Shown here in pieces: positions 47,282 through 59,347 of a stretch of 64,000 nucleotides of DNA. Both the position numbers and the translations under genes were made by a program. Source of the DNA: Ehretia macrophylla. Lineage: Eukaryota; Streptophyta; Magnoliopsida; Boraginales; Ehretiaceae. The notes beneath the pieces are model-generated. The model ran no database searches, had not been told where the DNA came from, and saw only the letters and a list, made by a program, of their open reading frames with translations. The stretch spans positions 4,374,501 to 4,438,500 of the forward strand of contig CM075780.1 in the NCBI GenBank assembly GCA_037974665.1, in the 5' to 3' direction. Numbering within the stretch: the stretch's first letter is position 1; every line of letters starts with the position of its first letter.

Positions 47282-47836
47282 TTTTCAATTTTTTTTGCCC
47301 TGGTTAGGGTTGCCAAGATACTTCATCCACCAAATCTCTATTACTGAATCACACAGAACAATGGGCAAGATAACTTCGCTTCACGTAATGGCTGGGCCTG
47401 GAAACCGTGGGCGTAGGGTTTGTGACCTGGTCTCCATCGGTTCGGTGCCCATAACTTTCGATCCGTAAAGAGTTACGCTGCACACAGCATACCGTTGCAA
47501 ACCACTCTGAGAGCTCTACGACGAGGGCGGTCAACTTGCTCGTTGTGCCATTTTTGGATCCCAAAATCGAACGTTGTCATCAGTTTCTGACAACTTTTCT
47601 TCTTTTCCCTATTTTTTCGTCCCAGATCGTTCGTCGTGAATTGTTAAAAGGACGACAAGCTGACTCGCGGGACATCAGAGGGCCCTACAACTTGTTGATA
47701 TCACGTCTTGCAAGGATGATACGTTGTTGAAGCGAATGGGTTGTCGTTAAGCCCATTGGGCCTTTTGAATGGGCCATCTCTCTAGGCTGGGACTGTGAAC
47801 CGTTAACACATATAGGAATTGTGCCATCAACATGAC

Positions 47837-47947
47837 GGGTGTGATACTAATGCACCGGATCCCTTTAGAACTCCGAAGTTAAGCGTGCTTGGGCGAGAGT
47901 AGTACTAGGATTGGTGACCCCATGGGAAGTCCTCGTGTTGCAACCTT
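47837..47947 (+). pseudogene. 5S rRNA: 5S rRNA pseudogene, 5S-48 (9-bp internal deletion)
   Basis: 111 bp. Nine bases are missing after GGGTGTGAT, removing positions 10-18 in the 5' part of the molecule. The 3' end reads CAACCTT. Promoter ATATAGG, B type. Its partner 5S-61, 8.8 kb away, lacks the deletion, so the loss came after that duplication. Confidence 0.9.
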
Positions 47948-48505
47948 TTTGCAATTTTTTTTGCCCTGGTTAGGGTTGCCAAGATACTTTATCCACCAAA
48001 TCTCTATTACAGAATCCCACGGAACATTGGGCAAGACAACTTCGCTTCACGTAGAGGCTGGGCCCGATAAACCGATGGCGTAGGGTTTGTGACCACGTCT
48101 CCGTCGCTCCGGTGCCCATAACTTTTGATCTATAAGGAGTTACACGACGCACAGCATACCGCTGCAAAGCTCTCTGAGAGCTATACGACGAGCGTAACCA
48201 GCTTGCTGGCTTTGCCCTTTTTTGGAGACCAAAATTGAACGTTTTCATCAGTTTCAGGCCACTTTTCTTCTTTTGCTCAGTTTTTTCATCCCGGATCATA
48301 CGTTGTGAACTGTTAAAAGGAGGACAACCTGACTCGCGGGACGTGAGAGGGCCCTACAACGTGTCGATATAACGTCTTGCGAGCATGCTGCGTTGTTGAA
48401 GCGGATGGGTTGGCGTAGAGTCCATTGGGCCTTTTGAATGGGCTATCTCTCCAGGCTGGGACTGTGAACCATTAACACATATAGGAATTGTGCCCTCAAC
48501 ATGAC

Positions 48506-48625
48506 GGATGCAATCATACCATCACTAATGCCCCGGATCCCATCAGATCTACGAAGTTAAGCGTGCTTGGGCGAGAGTAGTACTAGGATGGGTGAACCCC
48601 TAGGAACTCCTCGTGTTGCACCCCC
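48506..48625 (+). rRNA. 5S rRNA: 5S rRNA gene, 5S-49 (diverged)
   Basis: Full length, C type (A43T), promoter ATATAGG. Also G3A, G7A, G17T, A27C, C46A, C91A, G97A, G102C. Partner of 5S-62. Confidence 0.93.
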
Positions 48626-49182
48626 TTTTCAATTTCTTTTGCCCTGATTAGGATTGCCAAGATACTTTTTCCACCAAATCTCTATTACTGAATCCCACAG
48701 AATATTGGGCAAGACAAATTCGCTTCATGTACAGGCTAGGCCCGATAAACCGAAGGCGTAGGGTTTGTGACCAGGTCTCCGTCGCTCCGGTGCCCATAAC
48801 TTTTGATCCGTATGGAGTTACGCGACGCACAGCCTACCGTTGCAAAGCTCTCTAAGAGCTCTACGACGGGGGTAGCAAGCTTGCTTGCTGTACCCCTTTT
48901 TGGAGCCCAAAATCAAACGTTTTCATTAGTTTCATGCCACTTTTCTTCTTTTGCTCTGTTTTTTCGTCCGTATCGTACGTCGTGAACTGTTAAAAGGACG
49001 ACAACCTGACTCGCGTGACATCAGAGGGCCCTACAACGTGTCGATATCAAGTCTTGCAAGCATGCTGCGTTGTTGAAGTGGATGGGTTGTCGTTAAGCCC
49101 ATTGGGCCTTTTGAATGGGCCATCTCTCTAGGCTGCGACTGTCAATAGTTAACACATAAAGGAATTGTGCCCTCAACATGAC

Positions 49183-49302
49183 GGGTGCGATCATATCAGC
49201 ACTAATGCACCGGATCCCATCAGAACTCCGAAGTTAAGCGTGCTTGAACGAAAGTAGTACTAGGATGGGTGACCCCTTGGGAAGTCCTTGTGTTGTACCC
49301 CC
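49183..49302 (+). rRNA. 5S rRNA: 5S rRNA gene, 5S-50
   Basis: Full length, A type (ATAAAGG, C14T). Also G65A, G66A, G70A, C95T, C107T, C114T, all C-to-T or G-to-A. Partner of 5S-57 and 5S-63. Confidence 0.95.
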
Positions 49303-49859
49303 TTTTCAATTTTTTTTGCCCTGGTTAGGGTTGCCAAGATACTTCATCCACCAAATCTCTATTACTGAATCCCACGGAACAATGGGCAAGACAACTTCGC
49401 TTCACGTAGAGGCTAGGCCCGTAAACCGTGGGCGTAGGGTTTGTGACCAGGTCTCCGTCGCACCGGTGCCCATAACTTTTGATCCGTAAAGAGTTACGCT
49501 GCGCACAGCATACCGTTGCAAAGCTCTCTGAGAGCTCTACCACGGGGGCAGCCAGCTTGCTTGCTGTGCCCATTTGTGGATACCAAAATCGAACGTTGTC
49601 ATCAGTTTCAGGGCACTTTTCTTCTTTTACCCTATTTTTCCGTCCCGGATCGTACGTCGTGAACTGTTAAAAGGATGACAACCTGACTCGCGGGACATCA
49701 GAGGGCCCTACAATGTGTTGATATCACGTCTTGCGAGGATTCTGCGTTGTTGAAGCGGATGGGTTACCGTTAAGCCCATTGAGCCTTTTGAATGGGCCAT
49801 CTTTCTATGCTGGGACTGTGAACCGTTAACACATATAGGAATTGTGCCCACAACATGAC

Positions 49860-49979
49860 GGGTGCGATCATACCAGCACTAATGCACCGGATCCCATTAG
49901 AACTCCGAAGTTAAGCGTGCTTGGGCGAGAGTAGTACTAGGATGGGTGACCCCCTGGGAAGTTTTCGTGTTGCACCCCC
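49860..49979 (+). rRNA. 5S rRNA: 5S rRNA gene, 5S-51
   Basis: Full length, B type, promoter ATATAGG. Differences C39T, C104T, C105T (AGTTTTCG), shared with 5S-58 and 5S-64. Confidence 0.95.
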
Positions 49980-50537
49980 TTTTCAATTTTGTTTGCCCTG
50001 GTTAGGGTTGCCAAGATACTTTATCCACCAAATCTCTATTACTGAATCTCACGGAACATTGGGCAAGACAACTTTGCTTCACGTAGAGGCTGGGCCCGAT
50101 AAACCGAGGGCGTAGGGTTTGTGGCCAGGTCTCCGTCGCTCTGGTGCCCTTAACTTTTGATCCGTAAGGAGTTACGCGGTGCATAGCATACCGTTCCAAA
50201 GCTCTCTGAGAGCTCTACGGCGGGGGAAGCCTGCATGCTGGCTATGCCCACTTTTGGAGATCAAAATCGAACGTTTTCATCAGTTTCAGGCCACTTTTCT
50301 TCTACTGCTCTGTTTTTCCGTCCCGGATCATACGTTGTGAACTGTGAAAAGGACGACAACCTGACTCACGGGATGTCAGAGGGCCCTACAATGTGTCGAT
50401 ATAACGACTTGCGAGGATGCTGCATTGTTGAAGCGGATGGGTTGTCGTTAAGCCCATTGGGCCTTTTGAATGGTCCATCTCTCTAGGCTGGGACAATGAA
50501 CCGTTAACACATATTGGAATTGTGCCCTCAACATGAC

Positions 50538-50657
50538 GGGTACGATCATACCAGCACTAATGCACTGGATCCCATCAGATCTCCGAAGTTAAGCGTAATT
50601 GGGCGAGAGAAGTACTAGGATGGGTGACCCCCTGGGAAGTCCTCGTGTTGCACCCCC
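50538..50657 (+). rRNA. 5S rRNA: 5S rRNA gene, 5S-52
   Basis: Full length, C type (A43T); upstream ATATTGG. Also G5A, C29T, G60A, C61A, T73A. T73A recurs in 5S-65, 68 and 71. Confidence 0.95.
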
Positions 50658-51215
50658 TATTCAATTTTTTTTGCCCTGGTTAGGGTTGCCAAGATACTTT
50701 ATCCACCAAATCTCTATTACTGAATCCCACGGAATATTGGGCAAGACAACTTCGCTTCACGTAGAGGCTGGGCCCGATAAACCGAGGGCGTAGGGTTTGT
50801 GACCCGGTCTCCGTCGCTTCGGTGCCCATAACTATTCATCCGTAAGGATTTACGCGGCGCACAACATACCGTTGCAAAGCTCTCTAAGAGCTCAATGACA
50901 GAGGCAGCCAGCTTTCTGGCTTTGCCTATTTTTGGAGCCCAAAATCGAACGTTTTCATCAGTTTCAGGCCACTTTTCTTCTTTTGCTCTGTTTTTCCGTC
51001 CCGGATCATACGTTGTGAACTATTAAACGGACGACAACCTGACTCGCTGGACGTCAGAGGGCCCTACAACGTGTTGATTTAACATCTTGTGAGGATGCTG
51101 CGTTGTTGAAGCGGATGGATTGTCATTAAGCCCATTGGGCCTTTGGAATGGGCCATCTCTCTAGGCTGGGACTGTGAACCGTTAACACATATAGGAATTG
51201 TGCCCTCAACATGAC

Positions 51216-51335
51216 AGGTGCGATCATACTAGCACTAATGAACCGGATCCCATCAGAACTCCGAAGTTAAGCATGCTTGGGCGAGGGTAGTACTAGGATG
51301 GGTGACCCTCAGGGAAGTCCTCGTGTTGCGCCCCC
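51216..51335 (+). rRNA. 5S rRNA: 5S rRNA gene, 5S-53 (extra D unit)
   Basis: Full length, D type, promoter ATATAGG. Differences G1A, C15T, C26A, G58A, A71G, C94T, T96A, A115G. It interrupts the A-B-C order as a fourth unit. Confidence 0.94.
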
Positions 51336-51892
51336 TTTTCAATTTTTTTTGCCCTGGTTAGGGTTGCTAAGATACTTTATCCACCAAATATCTATTACCG
51401 AATCCCACGGAACATTGGGCAAGACAACTTCATTTCACGTAGAGGCTGGGCCTACAAACCAAGGGCGTAGGGTTTGTGACCACGTCTCCGTCGCTCAAGT
51501 GCCCATAACTTTTGATCCATAAGGAGTTATGCGGCGCATTGCATACCGTTGCAAAGCTCTCTGAGAGCTTTACGACGGGGCCAGCCAGCATGCTCACTGT
51601 GCCCGTTTTTGGAGCCCAAAATCGAACGTTTTTATCAGTTTCGGGCCACTTTTCTTCTTTTTCCCTCTTTTTCCGTCCCGGATCATACGTCGTGAACTGT
51701 TTGAAGGACGACAACCTGACTCACGGGACATCAGAGGGCCTTACAATGTGTCGATATCACGTCTTGCAAGCATGCTGCGTTGTTGAAGTGGATGGGTAAT
51801 CGTTAAGCCCATTGGGCCTTTTGAATGGGCCATCTCTCTAGGCTGCGACTGTGAACAGTTAACACAAAAAGGAATTGTGCCCTCAACATGAC

Positions 51893-52012
51893 GGGTTCGA
51901 TCATATCAGCACTAATGCACCGGATCCCATCAGAACTCCGAAGTTAAGTGTGCTTGGGCGAGAGTAGTACTAGGATGGGTGACCCCCTGGGAAGTCCTCG
52001 TGTTGCACCCCC
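51893..52012 (+). rRNA. 5S rRNA: 5S rRNA gene, 5S-54
   Basis: Full length, A type with box CACAAAAAGG. Differences G5T, C14T, C57T. Partner of 5S-44. Confidence 0.95.
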
Positions 52013-52570
52013 TTTTCAATTTTTTTTGCCCTGGTTAGGGTTGCCTAGATACTTCATCCACCAAATATCTATTACTGAATCCCATGAAACAATGGGCAAG
52101 AAAACTTCGCTTCACGTAGAGCCTGGGCCTGTAAACCTTGGGCGTAGGGTTTGTGACCAGGTCTCCGTCGCACCGGTGCCCATAACTTTTGATCCGTAAG
52201 GAGTTACGCTGCACACAACATACCGTTACAAATCTCTCTGAGAGCTCTACCACGGGGGCAGCCAGCTTGCTCGCTGTGCCCATTTTTGGATCCCAAAATC
52301 GAACGTTTGTCATCATTTTCAGGCCACTTTTCTTCATTTGCCCTGTTTTTCCTTCCCGGATCGTACGTCGTGAACTGTTAAAAGGACGACAACCTGACTC
52401 GCGGGATATCAGAGGGCCCTACAACGTGTTGATATCTTGTCTTGCGAGGATGCTGCGTTGTTCAAGCGGATGGGTTGTCATTAAGCCCATTGGTCCTTTT
52501 GAATGGGCCATCTCTCTAGGCTGGGACTGTGAACCGGTAACACATATAGGAATTGTGCCATCAACATGAC

Positions 52571-52690
52571 AGTTGCGATCATACCAGTACTAATGCACCG
52601 GATCCCATCAGAACTCCGAAGTTAAGTGTGCTTGGGCGAGAGTAGTACTAGAATGGGTGACCCCTTGGGAAGTCCTCGTGTTGCACCGCC
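52571..52690 (+). rRNA. 5S rRNA: 5S rRNA gene, 5S-55
   Basis: Full length, B type, ATATAGG. Differences G1A, G3T, C18T, C57T, G82A, C95T, C118G. Partner of 5S-45. Confidence 0.95.
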
Positions 52691-53250
52691 TTTTCAATTT
52701 TTTTTGCCCTGGTTAGGGTTGCCAGGATACTTTATCCACCAAATCTCTATTACAGAATCCCACGGAACATTGGCCAAGACAACTTCGTTTGACGTAGAGG
52801 CTGGGCCCTATAAACCGAGGGCGTAGGGTTTGTGACCACGTCTCCGTCGCTCCGGTGCCCATAAATTTTGATCTGTAAGGAGTTACGTGGTGCACCGCAT
52901 ACCGTTGCCAAGCTCTCAGAGAGCTCTACGACGGGGGCAGCCAGCTTGCTGGCGTTGCCCTTTTTTGGAGACCAAAATCGAACGTTTTCATCAGTTTCAG
53001 GCCATTTTTCTTCTTTTGCTCAGTTTTTCCGTCCCGGATCATACGTTGTGAATTGTTAAATGGACGACAACCTGACTCGCGGGGGACGTTAGAGGGCCCT
53101 ACAACGTGTCGATAAAATGTCTAGCAAGGATGCTGCGTTGTTGAAGCGGATGGGTTGTCATTAAGCCCATTGGGCCTTTTGAATGGGCCATCTCTCTAGG
53201 CTGGGACTAGGAACCGTTAACACATATAGGAATTGTGCCCTCAACATTAC

Positions 53251-53370
53251 GGATGCGATCATACCAGCACTATTGCATCGGATCCCATCAGATCTCCAAA
53301 GTTAAGTGTGCTTGGGCGAGAGTAGTACTAGGATGGGTGACCCCCTGGGAAGTCCTCGTGTTGCACCCCC
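53251..53370 (+). rRNA. 5S rRNA: 5S rRNA gene, 5S-56
   Basis: Full length, C type (A43T), ATATAGG. Also G3A, A23T, C28T, G48A, C57T. Its spacer is a hybrid: 5S-46-like at first, 5S-49-like after about 53510. Confidence 0.95.
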
Positions 53371-53927
53371 TTTTCAATTTTTTTTGCCCTGGTTAGGGTT
53401 GCCAAGATACTTCATCCACCAAATCTCTATTACTAAATCCCACGGAACAATGGGCAAGTCAACTTCGCTTCACGTAGAGGGTGGGCCTGGAAACCGTGGG
53501 CGTAGGGCTTTGTGACCAGGTCTCCGTCGCTCCGGTGCCCATAACTTTTGATCCGTATGGAGTTACGCGACGCACAGCATACCGTTGCAAAGCTCTCTAA
53601 GAGCTCTACGACGGGGGTAGCAAGCTCGCTTGCTGTACCCCTTTTTGGAGCCCAAAATCGAACGTTTTCATCAGTTTCATGCCACTTTTCTTCTTTTGCT
53701 CTGTTTTTTCGTCCGGATCATACGTCGTGAACTGTTAAAAGAACGACAACCTGACTCGCGTGACATCAGAGGGCCCTACAACATGTCGATATCAAGTCTT
53801 GCAAGCATGCTGCGTTGTTGAAGTGGATGGGTTGTCGTTAAGCCCATTGGGCCTTTTGAATGGGCCATCTCTCTAGGCTGCGACTGTGAATAGTTATCAT
53901 ATAAAGGAATTGTGCCCTCAACATGAC

Positions 53928-54047
53928 GGGTGCGATCATATCAGCACTAATGCACCGGATCCCATCAGAACTCCGAAGTTAAGCGTGCTTGAACGAGAGT
54001 AGTACTAGGATGGGTGACCCCTTGGGAAGTCCTTGTGTTGTACCCCC
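53928..54047 (+). rRNA. 5S rRNA: 5S rRNA gene, 5S-57
   Basis: Full length, A type (ATAAAGG, C14T). Also G65A, G66A, C95T, C107T, C114T; nearly 5S-50. Confidence 0.95.
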
Positions 54048-54604
54048 TTTTCAATTTTTTTTGTCCTGGTTAGGGTTACCAAGATACTTCATCCACCAAA
54101 TCTCTATTACTGAATCCCACGGAACAATGGGCAAGACAACTTCGCTTCACGTAGAGGCTAGGCCAGTAAACCGTGGGCGTAGGGTTTGTGACCAGGTCTC
54201 CGTCGCACCGGTGCCCATAACTTTTGATCCGTAAAGAGTTACGCTGCGCACAGCATACCGTTGCAAAGCTCTCTGAGAGCTCTACCACGGGGGCAGCCAG
54301 CTTGCTTGCTGTGCCCATTTTTGGATCCCAAAATCCAATGTTGTCATCAGTTTCAGGGCACTTTTCTTCTTTTGCCCTATTTTTTCGTCCCGGATCGTAC
54401 GTCGTGAACTGTTAAAAGGATGACAACCTGACTCGCGGGATATCAGAGGGCCCTAAAACGTGTTGATATCACGTCTTGCGAGGATTCTGGGTTGTTGAAG
54501 CGGATGGGTTACCGTTAAGCCCATTGAGCCTTTTGAATGGGCCATCTTTCTAGGCTGGGACTGTGAACCGTTAACACATATAGGAATTGTGCCCACAACT
54601 TGAT

Positions 54605-54724
54605 GGGTGCGATCATACCAGCACTAATGCACCGGATCCCATTAGAACTCCGAAGTTAAGCGTGCTTGGGCGAGAGTAGTACTAGGATGGGTGACCCCCT
54701 GGGAAGTTTTCATGTTGCACCCCC
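54605..54724 (+). rRNA. 5S rRNA: 5S rRNA gene, 5S-58
   Basis: Full length, B type, ATATAGG. Differences C39T, C104T, C105T, G108A. Its spacer is a hybrid: 5S-51-like, then 5S-45/55-like after about 54900. Confidence 0.95.
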
Positions 54725-55284
54725 TTTTCAATTTTTTTTGCCCTGGTTAGGGTTGCCAAGATACTTTATCCACCAAATCTCTATTACTGAATCCCACGAA
54801 ACACTGGGCAAAACAACTTTGCGTCACGTAGAGGCTGGGCCAGATAAACCGAGGGCGTAGGGTTTGTGGCCAGGTCTCCGTTGCTCTGGTGCCCATAACT
54901 TATGATCCGTAAGGACTTACGGGGTGCACAGCATACCGTTGCAAAGCTCTCAGAGAGCTCTAAGACGGGGGCAGCCAGCTTGCTGGCTTTGCCCCTTTTT
55001 GGAGACCAAAATCGAACGTTTTCATCAGTTTCAGGCCATTTTTCTTCTTTTGCTCAGTTTTTCCGTCCCGGATCATACGTTATGAACTGTTGAAAGGACG
55101 ACAACCTGACTCGCGGGGGACGTTAGAGGGACCTACAACGTGTCGATAAAATGTCTAGCAAGGATGCTGCGTTGTTGAAGCGGATGGGTTGTCATTAAGC
55201 CCATTGGGCCTTTTGAATGGGCCATCTCTCTAGGCTGGGACTGTGAACCGTTAACACATATAGGAATTGTGCCCTCAACATTAC

Positions 55285-55404
55285 GGATGCGATCATACCA
55301 GCACTATTGCATCGGATCCCATCAGATCTCCAAAGTTAAGTGTGCTTGGGCGAGAGTAGTACTAGGATGGGTGACCCCCTAGGAAGTCCTCGTGTTGCAC
55401 CCCC
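55285..55404 (+). rRNA. 5S rRNA: 5S rRNA gene, 5S-59
   Basis: Full length, C type (A43T), ATATAGG. Also G3A, A23T, C28T, G48A, C57T, G97A; nearly 5S-56. Confidence 0.95.
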
Positions 55405-55961
55405 TTTTCAAATTTTTTTGCCCTGGTTAGGGTTGCCAAGATACTTCATCCACCAAATCTCTATTACTAAATCCCACGGAACAATGGGCAAGTCAACTTC
55501 GCTTCACGTAGAGGGTGGGCCTGGAAACCGTGGGCGTAGGGTTTGTGACCAGGTCTCCGTCGCAACGGTGCCCATAACTTTTGATCCGTAAGGAGTTACG
55601 CGGTGCACAGCATACCGTTGCAAAGCTCTCTGAGAGCTCTACGACGGGGGCAGCCAGAATGCTCGCTGTGCCCGTTTTTGGAGCCCGAAATCGAACGTTT
55701 TCATCAGTTTCAGGCCACTTTTCTTCTTTTGCTCTATTTTTCCGTCCCGGACCGTACGTCATGAACTGTTAAAAGGACGACAACCTGACTCGCGGGACAT
55801 CAGAGGGCCCTACAACGTGTCGATATCACGTCTTGCAAGCATGCTGCATTGTTGAAGTGGATGGGTTGTTGTTAAGCCCATTGGGCCTTTTGAATGGGCC
55901 ATCTCTCTAGGCTGCGACTGTGAACAGTTAACACATAAAGGAATTGTGCCCTCAACATGAC

Positions 55962-56081
55962 GGGTGCGATCATATCAGCACTAATGCACTGGATCCCATC
56001 AGAACTCCGAAGTTAAGCGTGCTTGGGCGAGAGTAGTACTAGGATGGGTGACCCCCTGGGAAGTCCTCGTGTTGCACCCCC
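55962..56081 (+). rRNA. 5S rRNA: 5S rRNA gene, 5S-60 (closest to consensus)
   Basis: Full length, A type (ATAAAGG). Only C14T and C29T differ from the majority sequence, the fewest in the window. Internal promoter intact; one of the better candidates for an active copy. Confidence 0.96.
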
Positions 56082-56099
56082 TTTTCAATTTTTTTTGCC
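56082..56099 (+). terminator. Pol III T-run terminator (example, after 5S-60)
   Basis: Directly after the CCCCC end of the gene comes TTTT, then CAA and a run of eight T. Runs of four or more T on the non-template strand end Pol III transcription. The same arrangement follows nearly every copy, usually as TTTTCAATTTTTTTT. Confidence 0.85.
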
Positions 56100-56213
56100 C
56101 TGGTTAGGGTTGCCAAGATACCTCATCCACCAAATCTCTATTACTGAATCCCACGGAACAATGGGCAAGACAACTTCGCTTCACGTAAAGGCTGGGCCTG
56201 GAAACCGTGGGCG

Positions 56214-56221
56214 TAGGGTTT
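56214..56221 (+). promoter_or_regulatory. telobox-like TAGGGTTT in 5S spacer (example)
   Basis: TAGGGTTT, the complement of AAACCCTA, within the GCGTAGGGTTTGTGACC context present in most spacers about 190 bp after the gene start region. Teloboxes are known in plants as binding sites of TRB/telobox-binding proteins. Whether this one is bound is inference. Confidence 0.5.
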
Positions 56222-56636
56222 GTGACCAGGTCTCCATCGCTTCGGTGCCCATAACTTTCGATCCGTAAGGAGTTACGTTGCACACAGCATACCGTTGCAA
56301 AGCACTCTGAGAGCTCTACGACGAGGGCGGCCAGCTTGCTCGTTGTGCCATTTTTGGATCCCAAAATCGAACGTTGTCATCAGTTTCTGGCAACTTTTCT
56401 TCTTTTCCCTATTTTTCCGTCCCGGATCGTACGTCGTGAACTGTTAAAAGGACGACAACCTGACTCGCGGGACATCAGAGGGCCCTACAACGAGTTGATA
56501 TCACGTCTTGCAAGGATGCTACGTTGTTGAAGCGAATGGGTTGTCGTTAAGCCCATTGGGCCTTTTGAATGGGCCATCTCTCTAGGCTGGGACTGTGAAC
56601 CGTTAACACATATAGGAATTGTGCCATCAACATGAC

Positions 56637-56756
56637 GGGTGTGATCATACCAATACTAATGCACCGGATCCCATCAGAACTCCGAAGTTAAGCGTGCTAG
56701 GGCGAGAGTAGTACTAGGATGGGTGACCCCCTGGGAAGTCCTGGTGTTGCAACCTC
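56637..56756 (+). rRNA. 5S rRNA: 5S rRNA gene, 5S-61
   Basis: Full length, B type, ATATAGG. Differences C6T, G17A, C18T, T63A, C107G, C116A, C119T. Partner of the deleted 5S-48. Confidence 0.94.
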
Positions 56757-57314
56757 TTTGCAATTTTTTTTGCCCTGGTTAGGGTTGCCAAGATACTTTA
56801 TCCACCAAATCTCTATTACAGAATCCCACGGAACATTGGGCAAGACAACTTCGCTTCACGTAGAGGCTGGGCCCGATAAACCGAGGGCGTAGGGTTTGTG
56901 ACCACGTCTCCGTCGCTCCGGTGCCCATAACTTTTGATCTATAAGGAGTTACGCGACGCACAGCATACCGCTGCAAAGCTCTCTGAGAGCTATACGACGA
57001 GCGTAACCAGCTTGCTGGCTTTGCCCTTTTTTGGAGACCAAAATTCAACGTTTTCATCAGTTTCAGGCCACTTTTCTTCTTTTGCTCAGTTTTTCCGTCC
57101 CGGATCATACGTTGTGAACTGTTAAAAGGACGACAACCTGACTTGCGGGACGTTAGAGGGCCCTACAACGTGTCGATATAACGTCTTGCAAGCAAGCTGC
57201 GTTGTTGAAGTGGATAGGTTGGCGTAGAGTCCATTAGGCCTTTTGAATGGGCCATCTTTCTAGGCTGGGACTGTGAACCATTAACATATATAGGAATTGT
57301 GCCCTCAACATGAC

Positions 57315-57434
57315 GGATGTGATCATACCATCATTAATGCACCGGATCCCATCAGATCTACGAAGTTAAGTGTGCTTGGGCGAGAGTAGTACTAGGATGG
57401 GTGAACCCCTAGGAACTCCTCGTGTTGCACCCCT
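57315..57434 (+). rRNA. 5S rRNA: 5S rRNA gene, 5S-62 (diverged)
   Basis: Full length, C type (A43T), ATATAGG. Also G3A, C6T, G17T, C20T, C46A, C57T, C91A, G97A, G102C; one C fewer at the 3' end. Confidence 0.93.
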
Positions 57435-57991
57435 TTTCAATTTTTTTTGCCCTGATTAGGATTGCGAAGATACTTTTTCCACCAAATCTCTATTACTGAA
57501 TCCCATAGAATATTGGGCAAGACAACTTCGCTTCACGTATAGGCTGGGCCCGATAAACCGAGGGCGTAGGGTTTGTGACCAGGTCTCCGTCCCTCCGGTG
57601 CCCATAACTTTTGATCCGTATGGAGTTACGCGGCGTACAACATACCGTTGCAAAGCTCTCTAAGAGCTCTACGACGTGGGCATCAAGCATGCTTGCTGTG
57701 CCCCTTTTTGGAGCCCAAAATTGAATGTTTTCATCAGTTTCAGGCCACTTTTCTTCTTTTGCTCTGTTTTTTCGTCCCGGATCGTACGTCGTGAACTGTT
57801 AAAAGGACGACAACCTGACTCGCGGGACATCAGAGGGCCCTACAACGTGTCGATATCAAGTCTTGCAAGCATGCTGCGTTGTTGAAGTGGATGGGTTGTC
57901 GTTAAGCCCATTGGGCCTTTTGAATGGGCCATCTATCTAGGTTGCGACTGTGAATAGTTAACACATAAAAGAATTGTGCCCTCAACATGAC

Positions 57992-58111
57992 GGGTGCGAT
58001 CATATCAGCACTAATGCACCGGATCCCATCAGAACTCCGAAGTTAAGCGTGCTTGAACGAGAGTAGTACTAGGATGGGTGACCCCCTGGGAAGTCCTTGT
58101 GTTGCACCAAC
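57992..58111 (+). rRNA. 5S rRNA: 5S rRNA gene, 5S-63
   Basis: Full length, A type (C14T), upstream CATAAAAG. Also G65A, G66A, C107T, C118A, C119A. Confidence 0.95.
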
Positions 58112-58668
58112 TTTTCAATTTTTTTTGCCCTGGTTAGGGTTGCCAAGATACTTCATCCACCAAATCTCTATTACTGAACCCCACAGAACAATGGGCAATA
58201 CAACTTCACTTCACGTAGAGGCTAGGCCCGTAAACCGTGGGCGTAGGGTTTGTGACCAGGTCTCCGTCGCACCGGTGCCCATAACTTTTGATCCGTAAAG
58301 AGTTACGCTGCGCACAGCATACCGTTGCAAAGCTCTCTGAGAGATCTACGACGGGGGCAGCTAGCTTGCTTGCTGTGCCCATTTTTGGATCCCAAAATCG
58401 AACGTTGTCATCAGTTTCGGGGCAGTTTTCTTCTTTTGCCCTATTTTTCAGTCCCGGATCGTACGTCGTGAACTGTTAAAAGGATGACAACCTGACTCGC
58501 GGGACATCAGAGGGCCCCACAACGTGTTGATATCACGTCTTGCGAGGATTCTGCGTTGTTGAAGCGGATGGGTTACCGTTAAGGCCATTGGGCCTTTTGA
58601 ATGGGCCATCTTTCTAGGCTGAGACTGTGAACCGTTAACACATATAGGAATTGTGCCCACAACATGAC

Positions 58669-58788
58669 GGGTGCGATCATACCAGCACTAATGCACCGGA
58701 TCCCATTAGAACTCCGAAGTTAAGCGTGCTTGGGCGAGAGTAGTACTAGGATGGGTGACCCCCTGGGAAGTTTTCGTGTTCCACCCCC
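58669..58788 (+). rRNA. 5S rRNA: 5S rRNA gene, 5S-64
   Basis: Full length, B type, ATATAGG. Differences C39T, C104T, C105T, G113C. Confidence 0.95.
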
Positions 58789-59347
58789 TTTTCAATTTTT
58801 TTTTGCCCTGGTTAGGGTTGCCAAGATACTTTATCCACCAAATCTCTATTACAGAATCCCACGGAACATTGGGCAAGACAACTTTGCTTCACGTAGAGGC
58901 TGGGCCCGATAAACCGAGGGCGTAGGGTTTGTGGCCAGGTCTCCGTCGCTCTGGTGCCCATAACTTTTGATCCGTAAGGAGTTACGCGGTGCACAGCATA
59001 CCGTTGCAAAGCTCTCTGAGAGCTCTACGACGGGGGCAGCCTGCATGCTGGCTATGCCCATTTTTGGAGATCAAAATCGAACGTTTTCATCAGTTTTAGG
59101 CCACTTTTCTTCTATAGCTTTGTTTTTTCGTCACAGATCATACGTTGTGAACTGTTAAAAGGACGACAACCTGACTCGCGGGATGTCAGAGGGCCCTACA
59201 ACGTGTCGATATAACGTCTTGCGAGGATGCTGCATTGTTGAAGCGGATGGGTTGTCGTTAAGCCCATTGGGCCTTTTGAATGGGCCATCTCTCTAGGCTG
59301 GGACAATGAATCGTTAACACATATTGGAATTGTGCCCTCAACATGAC

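Larger units (their letters stand above)
56082..56636 (+). other. representative 5S intergenic spacer (5S-60 to 5S-61)
   Basis: A typical spacer. In order: T4 plus a longer T run just after the gene, where Pol III should stop; a GTTAGGGTTG motif; the telobox-like TAGGGTTT; a short palindrome around AGCTC/GAGCT; a TTTTCTTC-type pyrimidine stretch; then a GC-richer half with the GCCCATT/AATGGGC inverted repeat carrying two TGGGCC motifs; then the promoter. All other spacers of the window, each over 500 bp, have the same content and no separate gene. No coding constraint is visible. Confidence 0.85.
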
